Assembly (NCBI GenBank): GCA_021848545.1
Contig: JAJZUL010000034.1
Span: 1-33,972 of the forward strand
Source: Pseudomonadota bacterium
GTDB lineage: Bacteria > Pseudomonadota > Alphaproteobacteria > Rhodospirillales > Magnetospirillaceae
Direction of reading: 5' to 3'
DNA: 33,972 nt
The notes below the pieces were generated by a model. It worked only from the letters and a program-made list of their open reading frames with translations, ran no database searches and had not been told where the DNA came from. The stretch's first letter is position 1; each line of letters begins with the position of its first letter. A program made the position numbers and the translations under genes. Shown here one piece after another: positions 9,969 through 17,889 of this stretch.

Positions 9969-10706
9969 ATGGGCTGGTGGCATGATCCCGGGATCTGGGC
10001 GGGTCTGGCGATTCTGTTCGTCCTGGAAATCGTCCTGGGCATGGACAATCTGGTGTATCTCGCCCTTCTCACGGCGCGTCTGCCCGACCGTCAGCGCGGT
10101 CTGGCGGAAAAATCGGGTCTGGCGCTGGCTCTGGGCTTTCGTCTGGGCTTGCTGGCGCTGGCGGTTTGGCTGGTCGGTCTGACCCGGCCGGTGCTGACGG
10201 TTTTCGGCCATCCGTTCGGCTGGCACGATCTCGTTCTTGCCGTCGGCGGGGTTCTTCTGGTGGCCAAGACCGCCCACGAAGTGCACGGCGCCCTGGAAGG
10301 CGGCGAGGACGGGCCGGTCGGCGACGACGGGCGCGACGCCGTCGGGTTGAAGGCCGTCATCGTTCAGGCCGCGCTTCTGGACGCGGTGTTTTCCGTGGAC
10401 GCGGTGCTGATCGCGCTGGGGCTGCTGACCCGTCCATGGGCGATGGCGGCGGCGATCGTGGCGGCGATGGCGGTGATGGTGGCGGCCGGTCCCGTCGTTT
10501 CGGTGTTTCTCGACCGTCATCCCGCGATCCGCATGCTGGCCTTGTCCTGCCTGTTGATGGTGGGTATGGCGATGATGGCCGGGGGATTCGGTCTGACCAT
10601 CCCCGGACCCTATCTGTACGCGGCCATCGCGGTGGTGGCGGCCGTCGCGGGGGTCAATCTGCTGATCCGCGCCCGCGGGTCCGGGGCGGCGATCGGCAAC
10701 CGCTGA
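9969..10706 (+). CDS. TerC family integral membrane protein
   Basis: TerC/YkoY/Alx proteins are inner-membrane metal transporters, several of which export manganese. The two family signatures are clear: LEIVLGMDNLVYLALLTARLP (about 19-39), matching the ...GxDN... motif of helix 1, and DAVFSVDAVLIALGLL (about 139-154), matching the second half-motif. Six to seven hydrophobic segments cover the 245 residues, with a soluble acidic loop (GGEDGPVGDDGRD) in the centre. A purine-rich ribosome site (GGGGGGTGG) directly precedes the ATG. The substrate cannot be told from sequence. A TerB-family gene follows after a large hairpin. Confidence 0.9.
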   Translation: MGWWHDPGIWAGLAILFVLEIVLGMDNLVYLALLTARLPDRQRGLAEKSGLALALGFRLGLLALAVWLVGLTRPVLTVFGHPFGWHDLVLAVGGVLLVAKTAHEVHGALEGGEDGPVGDDGRDAVGLKAVIVQAALLDAVFSVDAVLIALGLLTRPWAMAAAIVAAMAVMVAAGPVVSVFLDRHPAIRMLALSCLLMVGMAMMAGGFGLTIPGPYLYAAIAVVAAVAGVNLLIRARGSGAAIGNR

Positions 10707-10812
10707 AAAGGTTGAGCGCCGCCGCCGGATCGTGCTATCGCTTCGCCCGACTTTCCGCCGTCAGGGTATTCTCGCGGTACCCATGGCGTTTGGACCACCG
10801 ATTTACTGAATT

Positions 10813-10864
10813 GTGGTGAAATTCCAACGGAAGCGACGGCTGGCTTCCGTTGGAATTTCGCCAC
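10813..10864. repeat. Long inverted repeat between terC-like and terB-like genes
   Basis: Two 22-base arms (10813-10834 and 10843-10864) pair along their length with one G·U position and enclose an 8-base loop; 17 consecutive inner pairs are perfect. No T-run follows on either strand, so it is not a standard intrinsic terminator. A segment upstream (10788-10799) could partly compete for the left arm. It could be a processing or attenuation hairpin, or a small palindromic repeat. Confidence 0.85.
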
Positions 10865-10885
10865 CGGGGCCGGCTTGCGCGCAGG

Positions 10886-11347
10886 ATGATCGATCGGATC
10901 AAGGAATTTCTCGGTCTGGGGGGCGGGGCCGACAGGGGGCGACCCGGTTTCGAGCTGGCGGCGGCGGCGTTGCTGGTCGAAGCCGCGACTCTGGACGGCC
11001 CCATGGGCAAGGCGGAACGGGCGCGCATCCTCGATTTATTGGCGCATCGTTTCACCCTGACCGCCGAGGATTCCAGGGCGCTGCTGGCCGAGGCCGAGAA
11101 AGCCGCCGCCGCTTCGGTGCAGATCCTGGGCTTCACCCGCGTGATCAAGGACGGCACGTCGCCGGCCGAGCGGGTGAGGATGATCGAAATGCTGTGGGAG
11201 GTGGTCTATGCGGACGGCCATCTCGACGATTACGAGGCGAATTTGATCCGGCGGGTCACCGGTCTGCTGTTCGTCTCGGACCATGAATCCGGCGAGGCCC
11301 GCCACCGGGCCATGGAGCGTTTGGGGTTGGGTGGCCGGACGGCCTGA
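10886..11347 (+). CDS. TerB family tellurite-resistance-like protein
   Basis: The 153-residue soluble all-helical protein fits the TerB/DjlA-N fold (COG4103-like). It has AAAALLVEAATLDGPMGKAERARILDLLAHRF followed by LWEVVYADGHLDDYEANLIRRVTGLL, where the acidic D-G motifs (LDGPM and ADGHLDDYE) are the family's presumed metal-binding repeats. The frame is open upstream, but that extension overlaps the hairpin at 10813-10864; ATG at 10886 gives the family-like N-terminus MIDRIKEFLG. Location after a TerC-family gene suggests a linked function in metal or envelope stress, which is inference. Confidence 0.85.
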   Translation: MIDRIKEFLGLGGGADRGRPGFELAAAALLVEAATLDGPMGKAERARILDLLAHRFTLTAEDSRALLAEAEKAAAASVQILGFTRVIKDGTSPAERVRMIEMLWEVVYADGHLDDYEANLIRRVTGLLFVSDHESGEARHRAMERLGLGGRTA

Positions 11348-11420
11348 AACCCGGGGCCGAAACGGACGTCCGGGGGGCCGGACCGGCCGCTGAAAAACGA
11401 CTGTTATTGGAGTTGCAAAG

Positions 11421-11750
11421 ATGGCGTATGTTGTCACTGAAAATTGCATCAAGTGCAAATTCCAGGATTGCGTTGAAGTGTGCCCGGTGGATTGCTTCTA
11501 CGAAGGCGAGAATTTCCTGGTCATCAATCCCGATGAATGCATCGATTGCGGCGTGTGCGAGCCGGAATGCCCGGCCGAGGCGATCATGCCCGATTCCGAT
11601 TCCCGGACCGCCGATTGGGTCGAGACCAATCGCACCTATGCCGCCGAATGGCCGAACATCACCAAGAAGGGTGACGTTCCCGCCGACGCCGAGGAATGGA
11701 AAGGCAAGCCGGACAAGGCCAAGTTACTGTCGTCCAAGCCCGGGCGCTAA
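11421..11750 (+). CDS. fdxA: Seven-iron ferredoxin FdxA
   Basis: FdxA is a small soluble electron carrier with one 3Fe-4S and one 4Fe-4S cluster. The 109 residues begin [17 protein letters not shown] and include [14 protein letters not shown] (about 9-22) and [12 protein letters not shown] (about 40-51). The cysteines are spaced as in the Azotobacter FdI-type/alphaproteobacterial FdxA, including the extended C-terminal tail rich in Lys and Trp. GGAG lies eight bases before the ATG. A strong terminator follows at 11800-11835. fdxA followed by carD is a common alphaproteobacterial arrangement. Confidence 0.97.
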   Translation: MAYVVTENCIKCKFQDCVEVCPVDCFYEGENFLVINPDECIDCGVCEPECPAEAIMPDSDSRTADWVETNRTYAAEWPNITKKGDVPADAEEWKGKPDKAKLLSSKPGR

Positions 11751-11760
11751 GCCTGTTTGC

Positions 11761-11788
11761 CATCCCCTGTCGCGCCCGACGGGGGATG
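11761..11788 (+). other. Strong hairpin 10 bases after the fdxA stop
   Basis: A 12-bp stem (11761-11772 with 11777-11788, one G·T pair) closes a 4-base loop CGCC. There is no T-run, so it probably protects the fdxA mRNA 3' end or assists the terminator just downstream rather than terminating by itself. Confidence 0.6.
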
Positions 11789-11799
11789 TCCGGTGCCGA

Positions 11800-11835
11800 C
11801 CCGGCTGACACGAAAGTGTTATGCCGGGCTTTTTT
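11800..11835 (+). terminator. Intrinsic terminator of fdxA
   Basis: The stem CCCGGCTGACAC (11800-11811) pairs with 11816-11828, with one bulged T and one G·T pair, around a GAAA tetraloop (11812-11815). It is followed by C and six T (11830-11835). This is the best intrinsic terminator in the window. Confidence 0.85.
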
Positions 11836-11910
11836 CCTGGCCCACGGCATCGGCCCGTGGTATAAAGCGCAGTCCGCCAAGCCGTGTCTTGATGTCGTCT
11901 GGTGGGTGCC

Positions 11911-11938
11911 TTGTCGGCATGACTCGTCGACATAAGAT
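11911..11938 (+). promoter_or_regulatory. Weak candidate promoter for carD
   Basis: The 323-base gap before carD has no gene. After the fdxA terminator the best sigma-70-like pair is TTGTCG (11911-11916) and TAAGAT (11933-11938) with 16-base spacing, four of six matches each. This is a guess from consensus only. Confidence 0.25.
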
Positions 11939-12073
11939 CGTCGGGGCGGCGCGCCGTCCATAATGTACGAATCAAACTGTCAATCCCGCCCCTCGTGACG
12001 CGGGCTGGCTCCTGTGTTGTTCAGTTGCCAGCTCTGGGCGTATGGGACGGGCCGGTTCAGGGAACAAGAACGG

Positions 12074-12568
12074 ATGTCCAGCGTTTCTTTCGCCGAGGGC
12101 GATTACGTGGTCTACCCCACCCATGGCGTCGGCCAGGTGGTGGCCATCGAAACCCAGGAAATCGGCGGCCTGAAGCTGCAATTGTTCGTCATCACTTTCG
12201 ATCGCGACCGCATGACGCTCAGGGTCCCGGTGCCCAAGGCCCATAAGGCGGGCTTGCGCAAATTGTCCTCGCATACGGTGATGGATACCGCGCTGTCCAC
12301 CTTGAAGGGCCGCGCCCGGGTCAAGCGGACCATGTGGAGCCGGCGCGCCCAGGAATACGAAGCCAAGATCAATTCGGGCGACCCCGTTTCCATCGCCGAA
12401 GTGGTGCGCGACCTGCATCGCAACGCCAATCAGCCCGACCAATCCTACAGCGAACGCCAGATTTACGAGGCGGCGCTGGAGCGTCTGGCGGCGGAGCTGG
12501 CGGCTTTGGAGCGCATCGACACCCAGGCGGCCACCGAAAAGCTGGCCAAGCTGCTCGACGCCGCCTGA
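12074..12568 (+). CDS. carD: CarD family transcriptional regulator
   Basis: CarD/CdnL proteins bind the RNA polymerase beta subunit and stabilise open complexes at many promoters, including rRNA promoters. The N-terminal RNAP-interaction domain is visible as FAEGDYVVYPTHGVGQVVAIE (about 5-25) through FVITFDRDRMTLRVPVPKA, followed by the helical C-terminal DNA-binding domain with W-containing WSRRAQEYEAKINSGD and LAEVVRDL-like segments. The length of 164 residues is typical. The frame extends upstream, but ATG at 12074 gives the conserved MSSVSFAEGD start. A short hairpin with TTTT follows at 12599-12619. Confidence 0.95.
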   Translation: MSSVSFAEGDYVVYPTHGVGQVVAIETQEIGGLKLQLFVITFDRDRMTLRVPVPKAHKAGLRKLSSHTVMDTALSTLKGRARVKRTMWSRRAQEYEAKINSGDPVSIAEVVRDLHRNANQPDQSYSERQIYEAALERLAAELAALERIDTQAATEKLAKLLDAA

Positions 12569-12598
12569 CCGGCGGCGATATGCCGCAGCCGGGGCTTT

Positions 12599-12619
12599 AA
12601 AAGGCGCCCGCGCGCTTTT
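12599..12619 (+). terminator. Short hairpin after carD
   Basis: AAAAG-CGC (12599-12607, one bulged G) pairs with GCGCTTTT (12612-12619) around a CCGC loop, so the stem's own 3' arm supplies a four-T tract. It could serve as a weak bidirectional terminator 30 bases after the carD stop. Confidence 0.4.
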
Positions 12620-12685
12620 ACCCTGGACTTGCGGGCGACTTCGCGATAACCGAAGATTTGTCCCTTCGTAGCGACCGAGACGGGC

Positions 12686-13459
12686 ATGCTGGTGACTTTG
12701 CGCGGCGGCGGCCGTATCTGGGCGGTGTCCGCCATTCATGGCAATGCCGACCGGTTGGGGGCTTTGCACCGGGCGCTGGCGCCGCAATTGAAAAGCGGGG
12801 ATCAACTCGTCTATCTGGGCGGTTATCTCGGCTACGGGCCGGACGTTCTCGCCACCGTCAATGAGATTTTGCTGTTCCGCCGGGCCTTCATCGGCCAGCC
12901 GGGGGGCGGTCCCGACGATGTGGCCTTTCTGCGCGGCGCCCAGGAAGAAATGTGGCAGAAGCTGCTTCAGCTGCAATTCGCCGCCGATCCGGTCCAGGTG
13001 TTGCGCTGGATGCTCGATCACGGCATCACCGCCACGCTGAACGCCTATGGCAGCACCGCCGAAGAGGCGTTGATGGCCGCCGAGGACGGGGCGGTGGCGA
13101 TGACCCGCTGGACCAACGGCTTGCGCGCCGCCATGCGCCTTCACGACGGTCATACCGCCCTGATGTCGGCGTTGCGCCATGGCGCGATGACGGATGACGG
13201 CGTCCTCCTGTTCGTTCACGCCGGCCTCGATCCGGCCTTGCCGCTGGCCGATCAGGGCGACCGCCTGTGGTGGGGCAACCCCGCCTTCGAGTCCATGGAT
13301 ACGCCCTATGGCGGTTTCGCCCGCATCGTCCGCGCCCACGGGTCCGTGCCGCCGGGTTCGCCGCCGATGGTGACCTCCCTGGGCGGCGCGCCGGGCCAGC
13401 CGCTGACGGCGGCCTGTTTCGCCGCCGACGGCCAGGTGCTTCAGACCATTCGGGTCTGA
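12686..13459 (+). CDS. Degenerate PPP/calcineurin-like metallophosphoesterase (probable pseudoenzyme)
   Basis: The 257-residue protein follows the layout of bacterial PPP-type phosphatases but has lost most ligands. The first motif GDxHG reads SAIHG (15-19), so its aspartate is gone. GDxxDRGP reads GGYLGYGP (45-52), with both aspartates and the arginine lost. GNHE reads GAQE (84-87), with Asn and His lost. The late FVHAGLDP motif (about 176-183) and the AHG of the last motif (about 217-219, normally GHT) remain. Spacing and hydrophobic strands are preserved, so the fold is probably kept. Catalysis with two metals looks impossible, and a binding or regulatory role is likely. It starts 117 bases after carD and ends 8 bases before the convergent ubiB stop. 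The reading frame is undamaged, arguing for selection rather than decay. Confidence 0.8.
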   Translation: MLVTLRGGGRIWAVSAIHGNADRLGALHRALAPQLKSGDQLVYLGGYLGYGPDVLATVNEILLFRRAFIGQPGGGPDDVAFLRGAQEEMWQKLLQLQFAADPVQVLRWMLDHGITATLNAYGSTAEEALMAAEDGAVAMTRWTNGLRAAMRLHDGHTALMSALRHGAMTDDGVLLFVHAGLDPALPLADQGDRLWWGNPAFESMDTPYGGFARIVRAHGSVPPGSPPMVTSLGGAPGQPLTAACFAADGQVLQTIRV

Positions 13460-13467
13460 TTTTCCGA

Positions 13468-14997
13468 TTATCGCAGGACCAGGATCACGGCCAGGATCAG
13501 GGCGATGGCCCAGGGCAGCCAGCCCGGCAGGCCGCCCTTTCCGTCCTCGCCGGTGATGCGGGCGACGGTGTCCGGGTGAAGGCGCAAGCCGCCATCGGCC
13601 AGGGTCGTGACCGCCCGTTCCAGTTCGCCTATCAGGCGGGGCAGCCGTTCCATTACCGCCGTCGCATTCACCACCGTCTCGCGCAGCCGCGCCTGGGGAC
13701 CCAGATTCTGGCGCATCCAGCGTTCGATCAGGGGGCGGGCCAACTGCCACATATTGACCCTGGGATCAAGGCGCCGGCCGATGCCCTCGGCCACCAGCAT
13801 GCTTTTCTGCAAAAGCAGCAATTGCGGCTGGGTCTCCATCGAAAAGGTTTCCGTCACCTCGAACAACTGGCCGAGCAGACGGGCGATGGAAATCTCGTGC
13901 AGGGGCCGCTCCAGGATGGGTTCGGCGATGGACCGGCAGGCCTGGGTGAAGGCGTCCAGGGATTGGTCGGCGGGAACGTAGCCGGCCTCGAAATGAACCT
14001 CGGCCACCCGCCGGTAATCGGCATTGAGAAAGGCGATCAGCATTTCGCCCAGAAAGCGCCGGGTACGGCGATCGACCCGGCCCATGATGCCGAAATCCAC
14101 CGCGACCAGATTGCCGTTGTCATCGACGAACAGATTGCCGGGATGCATGTCGGCGTGGAAGAAGCCGTCGCGGAACACCATGTTGAAGAAGGATTCCGCC
14201 GCCTTTTGCAGGACGGCATCGACATCGTGGCCCATGGCCGCCAGATGTTCGCGTTCGTCCACCGGGGTGCCGGCGACCCGCTCCAGGGTCATCACCCGGC
14301 GGCCGGTGCGCAGCCAATCGACGGCGGGCACGCGAAAGGTTTCGTCGCCGGCGAAATTATCGGCCAGTTCGGCGGCGGCGGCGGCCTCGAAACGCAAATC
14401 CATTTCCATCGCCACCGTGTCGGCGAAGGTGCGCACGCTTTCGGTCAGACGCAGCCGGCGCAGGCGCGGCCGGGTCAGCTCCACCCATTCCGCCAGCCAG
14501 GTCAGCAGATCGATGTCGCGACGAAAGGCTGCCTCGACCCCCGGCCGCAGCACCTTGACCGCCACTTCACGTCCATCGGTGGTGACGGCGAAATGGACCT
14601 GGGCGATGGAGGCGGCGGCCACCGGCACGTCGTCGAAGCTTTGGAAGGCCTCGCTCAGCTCGCACCCCAGCTCGGTGGCGACGATGCGTCGGGCCTCGGC
14701 GGTGGGAAAGGGCGGCAAGCGGTCCTGGAGATGGGAGAGATCGGCGGCCACCTCCTCGCCCATCAGGTCGGCGCGGGTGGACAGGGCCTGGCCCAGCTTG
14801 ATGAAGGTGGGGCCAAGCTCGGCCAAAGCCTCGGCCAGACGTTGGCCGGGGCGCCCGGTGGCCGGCGGTTTCCCCAGCCGCAACAGGGCCGAGGCCATGG
14901 TGGCCACCGGCAGCTCGGCCAAAGCCAGAGTGTCGTGACGGGCCAGAACCCGGCCGATGGTGAACAGCCGGTACAGGCTGCGGGTGGCGCGGATCAT
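13468..14997 (-). CDS. ubiB: UbiB, atypical kinase/ATPase for ubiquinone biosynthesis
   Basis: UbiB is a membrane-attached ABC1/ADCK-family ATPase needed for the aerobic hydroxylation steps of ubiquinone synthesis. The KxGQ-type motif is seen in LGPTFIKLGQALSTRADL (about 64-81), with the ATP-binding lysine in EVAVKVLRPG. HADMHPGNLFVDD and VDFGIMGRV supply the catalytic and Mg-binding residues. The C-terminus ends in a single hydrophobic helix (LPWAIALILAVILVLR), as usual for membrane tethering. The frame is open upstream to 15114, but ATG at 14997 gives the family N-terminus MIRATRSLYRLF and avoids overlap with ubiE; 509 residues is standard. It follows ubiE by 40 bases. Confidence 0.95.
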   Translation of the reverse strand: MIRATRSLYRLFTIGRVLARHDTLALAELPVATMASALLRLGKPPATGRPGQRLAEALAELGPTFIKLGQALSTRADLMGEEVAADLSHLQDRLPPFPTAEARRIVATELGCELSEAFQSFDDVPVAAASIAQVHFAVTTDGREVAVKVLRPGVEAAFRRDIDLLTWLAEWVELTRPRLRRLRLTESVRTFADTVAMEMDLRFEAAAAAELADNFAGDETFRVPAVDWLRTGRRVMTLERVAGTPVDEREHLAAMGHDVDAVLQKAAESFFNMVFRDGFFHADMHPGNLFVDDNGNLVAVDFGIMGRVDRRTRRFLGEMLIAFLNADYRRVAEVHFEAGYVPADQSLDAFTQACRSIAEPILERPLHEISIARLLGQLFEVTETFSMETQPQLLLLQKSMLVAEGIGRRLDPRVNMWQLARPLIERWMRQNLGPQARLRETVVNATAVMERLPRLIGELERAVTTLADGGLRLHPDTVARITGEDGKGGLPGWLPWAIALILAVILVLR

Positions 14998-15037
14998 GTC
15001 CGGAGATGTCCCCCGGCTGCGCTCATCGACGGCGGCG

Positions 15038-15844
15038 TCACAGGCGCCAGGCCGAATGAATGGCGGCGATGCCACCCGACAGATTGCGGACTTCCACCCG
15101 TTCGAAACCGACATCGGCGATCATGGCCGCCAATGCGTCCTGGGGCGGGAAGCGGCGAATGCTTTCGGCCAGATAGCGATAGGCGTCGGCATTGCCGGCC
15201 ACCATGGCGCCGATGCGCGGCAGCACGCTGAAGGAATAGGCGTCGTACACCGCCCGCAGCGCCGGTATGGCCACATGGCTGAATTCCAGGCACATGAACC
15301 GCCCGCCCGGTTTCAGGACCCGATAGGCGTCGGCCAGGGCCTGGGGAATGTCGGTGACGTTTCTCAGGCAAAAGGCGATGGTGTAGGCGTTGACGGCGCG
15401 GTCCGGCACCGGCAGGTGCTCGGCATTGCCGCAAACCCAGGCGATGCCCCGGGTCAGGCCGCGGTCGAAGCCGCGGTCGCGGCCCACATGGAGCATCTCG
15501 GCGTTGATGTCGCAGACCATCACCGGGCCGCCGCCCCGCTTTTTGAAGCCGAAGGCGATATCGCCGGTGCCGCCGCCGACATCGAGCAGGGTCATCGACG
15601 GCCTGGGGCGCAGCCAGTCGAGAAAGGCGCGTTTCCACAGGCGATGGATGCCGCCGCTCATCAGATCGTTCATCAGATCGTAGCGGCTGGCCACCGAATC
15701 GAAAACCTCGCGCACCAGCCCCGCCTTGTCGGCGGCGGCCACGGTGCGAAAGCCGAAATGGGTGGTGCCGGCGGCGCCGGCCTCGGCGCCTTCCGGCCTG
15801 GCGGCGTCGGTTCCGGCGCCTTTTGACAAGGTGTTGTCGGTCAT
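15038..15844 (-). CDS. ubiE: UbiE, demethylmenaquinol/2-polyprenyl-benzoquinol methyltransferase
   Basis: UbiE C-methylates the benzoquinol ring in ubiquinone (and menaquinone) synthesis using S-adenosylmethionine. Visible are the family entry motif [18 protein letters not shown] (about 48-65), the SAM-binding [13 protein letters not shown], the acidic CDIN that contacts SAM ribose, and FCLRNVTD plus [14 protein letters not shown] in the second half. The length is 268 residues from ATG 15844; an alternative upstream start would read into the mutM promoter region. The N-terminal 30 residues are low complexity and variable. It precedes ubiB in the same direction, a common ubiE-ubiB operon, and diverges from mutM across 97 bases. 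Confidence 0.95.
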   Translation of the reverse strand: MTDNTLSKGAGTDAARPEGAEAGAAGTTHFGFRTVAAADKAGLVREVFDSVASRYDLMNDLMSGGIHRLWKRAFLDWLRPRPSMTLLDVGGGTGDIAFGFKKRGGGPVMVCDINAEMLHVGRDRGFDRGLTRGIAWVCGNAEHLPVPDRAVNAYTIAFCLRNVTDIPQALADAYRVLKPGGRFMCLEFSHVAIPALRAVYDAYSFSVLPRIGAMVAGNADAYRYLAESIRRFPPQDALAAMIADVGFERVEVRNLSGGIAAIHSAWRL

Positions 15845-15941
15845 GGGGGCGAACAATAGACCAAGTGCGGGCGTCGCGAAACATCGGCTTGAGGGGTACA
15901 GTGCGTCCTCTGTCCCATTTCCGATCGGTCCCGGTGAGCCC

Positions 15942-16790
15942 ATGCCCGAATTGCCAGAAGTCGAAACCGTGCGCCGGGGTCTGGCCGCCGTCTGGGAGGG
16001 GCGGCGTCTGCGGCGGGTGAGTCTGCGCCGCGCCGGTCTGCGCCAACCGTTTCCCCCGCTGTTCGCCGAACGCCTGTCCGACCGCCGGATCGACCGGGTG
16101 GGGCGGCGGGCCAAATATCTGCTGGTATCCCTGGAGGGCGGGTTGACCCTGATCGCCCATCTCGGCATGTCGGGGCGGATGGTGATCCGCCCGGCCGACG
16201 CGGCGCCGGCCGAGCCGGGGCCTCATGACCATGTCCTCTTCGAAACCGACGAGGGAATCGGGGTCACCTTCACCGATCCCCGCCGTTTCGGGCTGATGAC
16301 CCTTTGCGACGAAGCCGACCCCGCCGCCCATCCCCTGCTGGCGGGACTGGGGCCCGAGCCGCTGGAAAACGGTTTCACGCCCACCGGCCTGGGCAAGGCC
16401 CTGGCAGGGCGGGCGGCGCCGATCAAGACCGTTCTGCTCGATCAGACGGTGGTGGCCGGGCTGGGCAACATCTATGTCTGCGAAAGCCTGTTCCGGGCGG
16501 GAATTTCGCCCCAACGCCCGGCCGGCGATCTGACCCGGCGCGAGGTGGCGCGCCTGGTGCCGGCCATACGCGACGTGCTGGCCGAGGCGATCGAAGCCGG
16601 CGGCTCGTCGCTCCGCGATCATGTCCGGCCCGATGGCGAGCTCGGCTATTTCCAGCACGCCTTCGCCGTCTATGGCCGGACCGGCGCCGCCTGTCCCGGC
16701 TGCATCTGCGACCCGGCCGTGACCGGAGGCATCCGCCGGATCACCCAGGGCGGCCGGTCCAGTTTCTTTTGTGCACGTCGTCAAAAGTGA
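15942..16790 (+). CDS. mutM: Formamidopyrimidine-DNA glycosylase MutM (Fpg), variant zinc finger
   Basis: MutM removes 8-oxoguanine and formamidopyrimidines and nicks the DNA. The start ATG at 15942 is fixed by [14 protein letters not shown], because the enzyme uses Pro2 as nucleophile and Glu3. A conserved RRAKYLLV lysine, HLGMSGRM and [12 protein letters not shown] are present. The C-terminal finger is unusual: C-P-G-C-I-C-D, then a [16 protein letters not shown] segment, then A-R-R-Q-K. The usual last CPxC is thus CARR, lacking the fourth cysteine, while an extra cysteine occurs in CPGCIC. It may supply the missing ligand. The length of 282 residues is slightly above the E. coli enzyme (269). 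Confidence 0.95.
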   Translation: MPELPEVETVRRGLAAVWEGRRLRRVSLRRAGLRQPFPPLFAERLSDRRIDRVGRRAKYLLVSLEGGLTLIAHLGMSGRMVIRPADAAPAEPGPHDHVLFETDEGIGVTFTDPRRFGLMTLCDEADPAAHPLLAGLGPEPLENGFTPTGLGKALAGRAAPIKTVLLDQTVVAGLGNIYVCESLFRAGISPQRPAGDLTRREVARLVPAIRDVLAEAIEAGGSSLRDHVRPDGELGYFQHAFAVYGRTGAACPGCICDPAVTGGIRRITQGGRSSFFCARRQK

Positions 16791-16805
16791 TGGTATAGGA
16801 GGCCC

Positions 16806-17072
16806 ATGCGGATGCGGCGGCTGTTCACCATCATCGGTCTGGCCCTTGCCGTCGTCGGAATTGCGGTTCCGGCCATGGCCGGGGGCTTCCTGTCGGTGGA
16901 CGACGATCCGCCGCCGCCGCCGGGCCTGACCGGGGTGGCGGGATCGGCCGTCACCTTCGACGCGCCCGACGGCCGCAGCCGCTATCGTCGCGATGGGGAA
17001 ATTCCCGGCATTCTTGCCAAGCGGGCCGGCCGGTCGCGGCTGGCGGTTCATTTCACCCTGTTGCCGGACTGA
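16806..17072 (+). CDS. Small exported protein of unknown function
   Basis: The 88-residue product has a clear Sec signal peptide: a basic start (MRMRR), a hydrophobic core [13 protein letters not shown] and a likely AMA|GG cleavage near residue 25. The mature part of about 63 residues has an acidic-proline stretch ([10 protein letters not shown]) and no cysteine or membrane span. A perfect AGGAGG (16797-16802) lies four bases before the ATG, so the gene is certainly designed for translation. It starts 15 bases after mutM and 40 before the enoyl-CoA hydratase gene. I do not recognise the family. Confidence 0.8.
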   Translation: MRMRRLFTIIGLALAVVGIAVPAMAGGFLSVDDDPPPPPGLTGVAGSAVTFDAPDGRSRYRRDGEIPGILAKRAGRSRLAVHFTLLPD

Positions 17073-17112
17073 CGCTCCCAAAGCGTGCCGGCCGGCGGAA
17101 AAGGAACGCTCC

Positions 17113-17889
17113 ATGCCCTATGAAACCATCACCGTCGATACCAAGGGGGCGGTGGGAATCGTCACCCTGAATCGGCCCAAGGCGCTCAACGCGCTCTCCG
17201 CCGAGCTCGTCCGCGAATTGGGCGAAGCTTTGGACGGGTTCGAAGCCGATGCGGAGGTGGGCGCGGTGGTGCTGACCGGTTCGGAAAAGGCCTTCGCCGC
17301 CGGCGCCGACATTTCCGAGATGGCGTCCAAGGATTACGTGGACGTCTATCTGGAGGATTTCATCACCAATGGCTGGGAGCGCGTCACCCGCTGCCGCAAG
17401 CCGATCATCGCCGCCGTGGCCGGTTACGCCCTGGGCGGCGGCTGTGAAGTGGCGATGATGTGCGATTTCATCCTGGCGGCCGATACCGCCAAGTTCGGCC
17501 AGCCGGAAATCACCATCGGCACCATGCCCGGCGCCGGCGGCACCCAGCGTCTGGCGCGCGCCGTGGGCAAGGCCAAATGCATGGAGATGTGCCTGACCGG
17601 CCGGACCATGGATGCGGAGGAAGCCGAGCGGGCCGGTCTGGTCAGCCGGGTGGTGCCGGCCGCCGATCTGCTGGACGAGGCGATAAAGGTGGCGGCGCGC
17701 ATCGCCGAAATGAGCCGCCCCATGGCGATGATGGTCAAGGAGGCGGTGAACGCCGCGTTCGAAACCACCCTGGCCGAGGGCATCCGCTTCGAGCGCCGTC
17801 TGTTCCACGCCACCTTCGCCACCGAGGACCGCAAGGAGGGGATGGCCGCCTTCCTGGAAAAGCGGACCCCGTCCTTCAAGAATCGCTGA
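17113..17889 (+). CDS. Enoyl-CoA hydratase (crotonase family)
   Basis: It hydrates trans-2-enoyl-CoA to 3-hydroxyacyl-CoA in fatty-acid or butyrate-type metabolism. Both catalytic glutamates are present, in [12 protein letters not shown] and in [19 protein letters not shown], the latter being the classic short-chain enoyl-CoA hydratase signature. The oxyanion-hole segment [11 protein letters not shown] is also present. The length of 258 residues equals that of FadB1x-type hydratases. An AAGGAA ribosome site lies seven bases before ATG 17113. The frame is open upstream through the preceding gene but without homology. It overlaps the convergent lipid-kinase gene by 14 bases. The exact physiological substrate cannot be decided. 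Confidence 0.93.
   Translation: MPYETITVDTKGAVGIVTLNRPKALNALSAELVRELGEALDGFEADAEVGAVVLTGSEKAFAAGADISEMASKDYVDVYLEDFITNGWERVTRCRKPIIAAVAGYALGGGCEVAMMCDFILAADTAKFGQPEITIGTMPGAGGTQRLARAVGKAKCMEMCLTGRTMDAEEAERAGLVSRVVPAADLLDEAIKVAARIAEMSRPMAMMVKEAVNAAFETTLAEGIRFERRLFHATFATEDRKEGMAAFLEKRTPSFKNR

Noticed and set aside
10739-10864. Small proteins encoded on both strands across the 10813-10864 hairpin (MVKFQRK... and MAKFQRK...)
   Set aside because: The two peptides look alike only because the sequence is palindromic; neither has a ribosome site.
11972-13750. Minus-strand open frame of about 590 codons opposite carD and the phosphatase-like gene
   Set aside because: Antisense composition; carD on the plus strand is certain.
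13267-15231. Plus-strand open frame of about 650 codons opposite ubiB
   Set aside because: Shadow of ubiB and of the end of the phosphatase-like gene; no ribosome site or homology.
14994-17114. Minus-strand open frame of about 700 codons opposite mutM
   Set aside because: Covers mutM and the small exported gene in antisense; Arg/Gly-rich nonsense protein.
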